Part shown: piece by piece, positions 5,788 through 5,941 of the stretch | How the letters are laid out: each line of letters starts with the position of its first letter | Position numbering within the stretch: position 1 is the first letter of the stretch | Source of the DNA: Bacteroidota bacterium | GTDB taxonomy: Bacteria; Bacteroidota; Ignavibacteria; Ignavibacteriales; Ignavibacteriaceae | NCBI GenBank assembly: GCA_023433685.1 | Contig: JAEYUD010000202.1 | Location: 1 to 5,941 of the forward strand | DNA length: 5,941 bases | Direction of reading: 5' to 3' | Translations under genes and position numbers: made by a program | The notes under the pieces: model-generated | Database searches by the model: none | Told to the model about the DNA's origin: nothing | The model's input: only the letters and a program-made list of their open reading frames with translations

Positions 5788-5941
5788 ATCTGGAACCTGA
5801 ACGTCTGCTGCTTCCTGAACCTGAACTCGAACCTGACGAACGTGAAGGTGACGAGCTTCCGCTGCTCCTGCCGGATGAAGAAGAAGGTGAACGGTATGAA
5901 CCGCTTGATCCTCCGTCGTTTCTTGAAGGAGCCTTGTAACC
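5786..5941 (-). CDS. C-terminal end of a Ser/Gly/Arg-rich protein, 5' end cut by window
   Basis: Only the last 51 residues and a TAA stop are visible. The open frame is uninterrupted from the window edge and begins with GYKAPSRNDGGSSG. It is then made almost wholly of Ser, Gly and Arg with a few Pro, ending in SSRRSGSR. It lacks Cys and hydrophobic stretches, so it is a disordered basic tail. Composition and placement resemble the tail of the next gene, 11 nt downstream, but this one is richer in Arg and has almost no Thr, Asn or Asp. The function and the folded part lie outside the window. That this is coding, not merely open, is supported by the lack of stops on this strand, the ribosome binding site next to its stop, and tight spacing to a lipoprotein gene. 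Confidence 0.65.
   Translation of the reverse strand, partial: GYKAPSRNDGGSSGSYRSPSSSSGRSSGSSSPSRSSGSSSGSGSSRRSGSR
5793..5836 (-). repeat. Three copies of an 8-bp in-frame repeat in the Ser/Gly-rich tail
   Basis: TCAGGTTC on the minus strand occurs at 5836-5829, 5824-5817 and 5800-5793. All three copies are in the same reading frame and encode Ser-Gly-Ser. The distances (12 and 24 bp) are multiples of three, as expected if the tail grew by codon-level slippage or duplication. Confidence 0.6.

Noticed and set aside
5691..5939. Open frame on the + strand encoding a Glu/Pro/Leu-rich acidic peptide
   Set aside because: It is the reverse complement of the Ser/Gly/Arg-rich tail plus the lipoprotein signal region. 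Low-complexity Ser/Gly codons give Glu, Pro and Leu on the other strand, and the minus-strand genes explain the region better.
1..5941. CRISPR arrays, insertion sequences, tRNA or rRNA genes, defence systems
   Set aside because: No regularly spaced repeats, transposase motifs, cloverleaf segments or rRNA-like stretches were seen; coding genes fill nearly the whole window.

Overview
All supported genes in this window lie on the minus strand, so transcription runs from high to low coordinates. The sequence points to a Gram-negative of the Bacteroidota/Ignavibacteriota (FCB) group. The reasons are a FadL/PorV-like beta-barrel protein ending in Phe, two probable lipoproteins, a small secreted protein with the fibronectin-like repeat typical of that group, and a promoter close to the Bacteroidota consensus (TTTG-N19-TATATTTC). 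This placement is inference; there is no rRNA or other marker that fixes the taxon.

Upstream block (5941 down to 2875). It opens with the C-terminal end of a Ser/Gly/Arg-rich protein cut by the window edge. Next comes a lipoprotein with a similar Ser/Gly/Arg-rich tail, then a 471-residue outer-membrane beta-barrel protein, then rsgA (ribosome-assembly GTPase). Junctions are tight: an 11-nt gap with the ribosome binding site overlapping the previous stop, an ATGA overlap, and a 21-nt gap. This looks like one transcript, possibly ending at a weak AT-rich hairpin with a T8 tract that begins at the rsgA stop codon.

Downstream block (2799 down to 1, continuing beyond the window). After a 75-bp intergenic gap carrying the candidate promoter come four genes: a small secreted fibronectin-III-like protein, a SpoIID/LytB-family peptidoglycan protein with a lipoprotein-type signal, a Maf nucleotide pyrophosphatase of the dTTP/UTP (YhdE) type, and a partial integral membrane protein of the lysylphosphatidylglycerol-synthase-TM/flippase-like family. 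Spacings are a 5-nt gap, an 11-nt overlap and a 2-nt TTGA-type overlap, which suggests translational coupling. Three starts in the window are not ATG: GTG for the SpoIID gene, TTG for rsgA and TTG for the flippase-like gene.

The common theme is envelope biogenesis (outer-membrane protein, lipoproteins, peptidoglycan enzyme, membrane-lipid-type transporter) with two housekeeping genes (rsgA, maf) embedded. I see no mobile element, CRISPR array, tRNA, rRNA or defence system. The least explained part is the tandem pair of Ser/Gly/Arg-tailed proteins coupled to the outer-membrane protein; the rest is recognisable.
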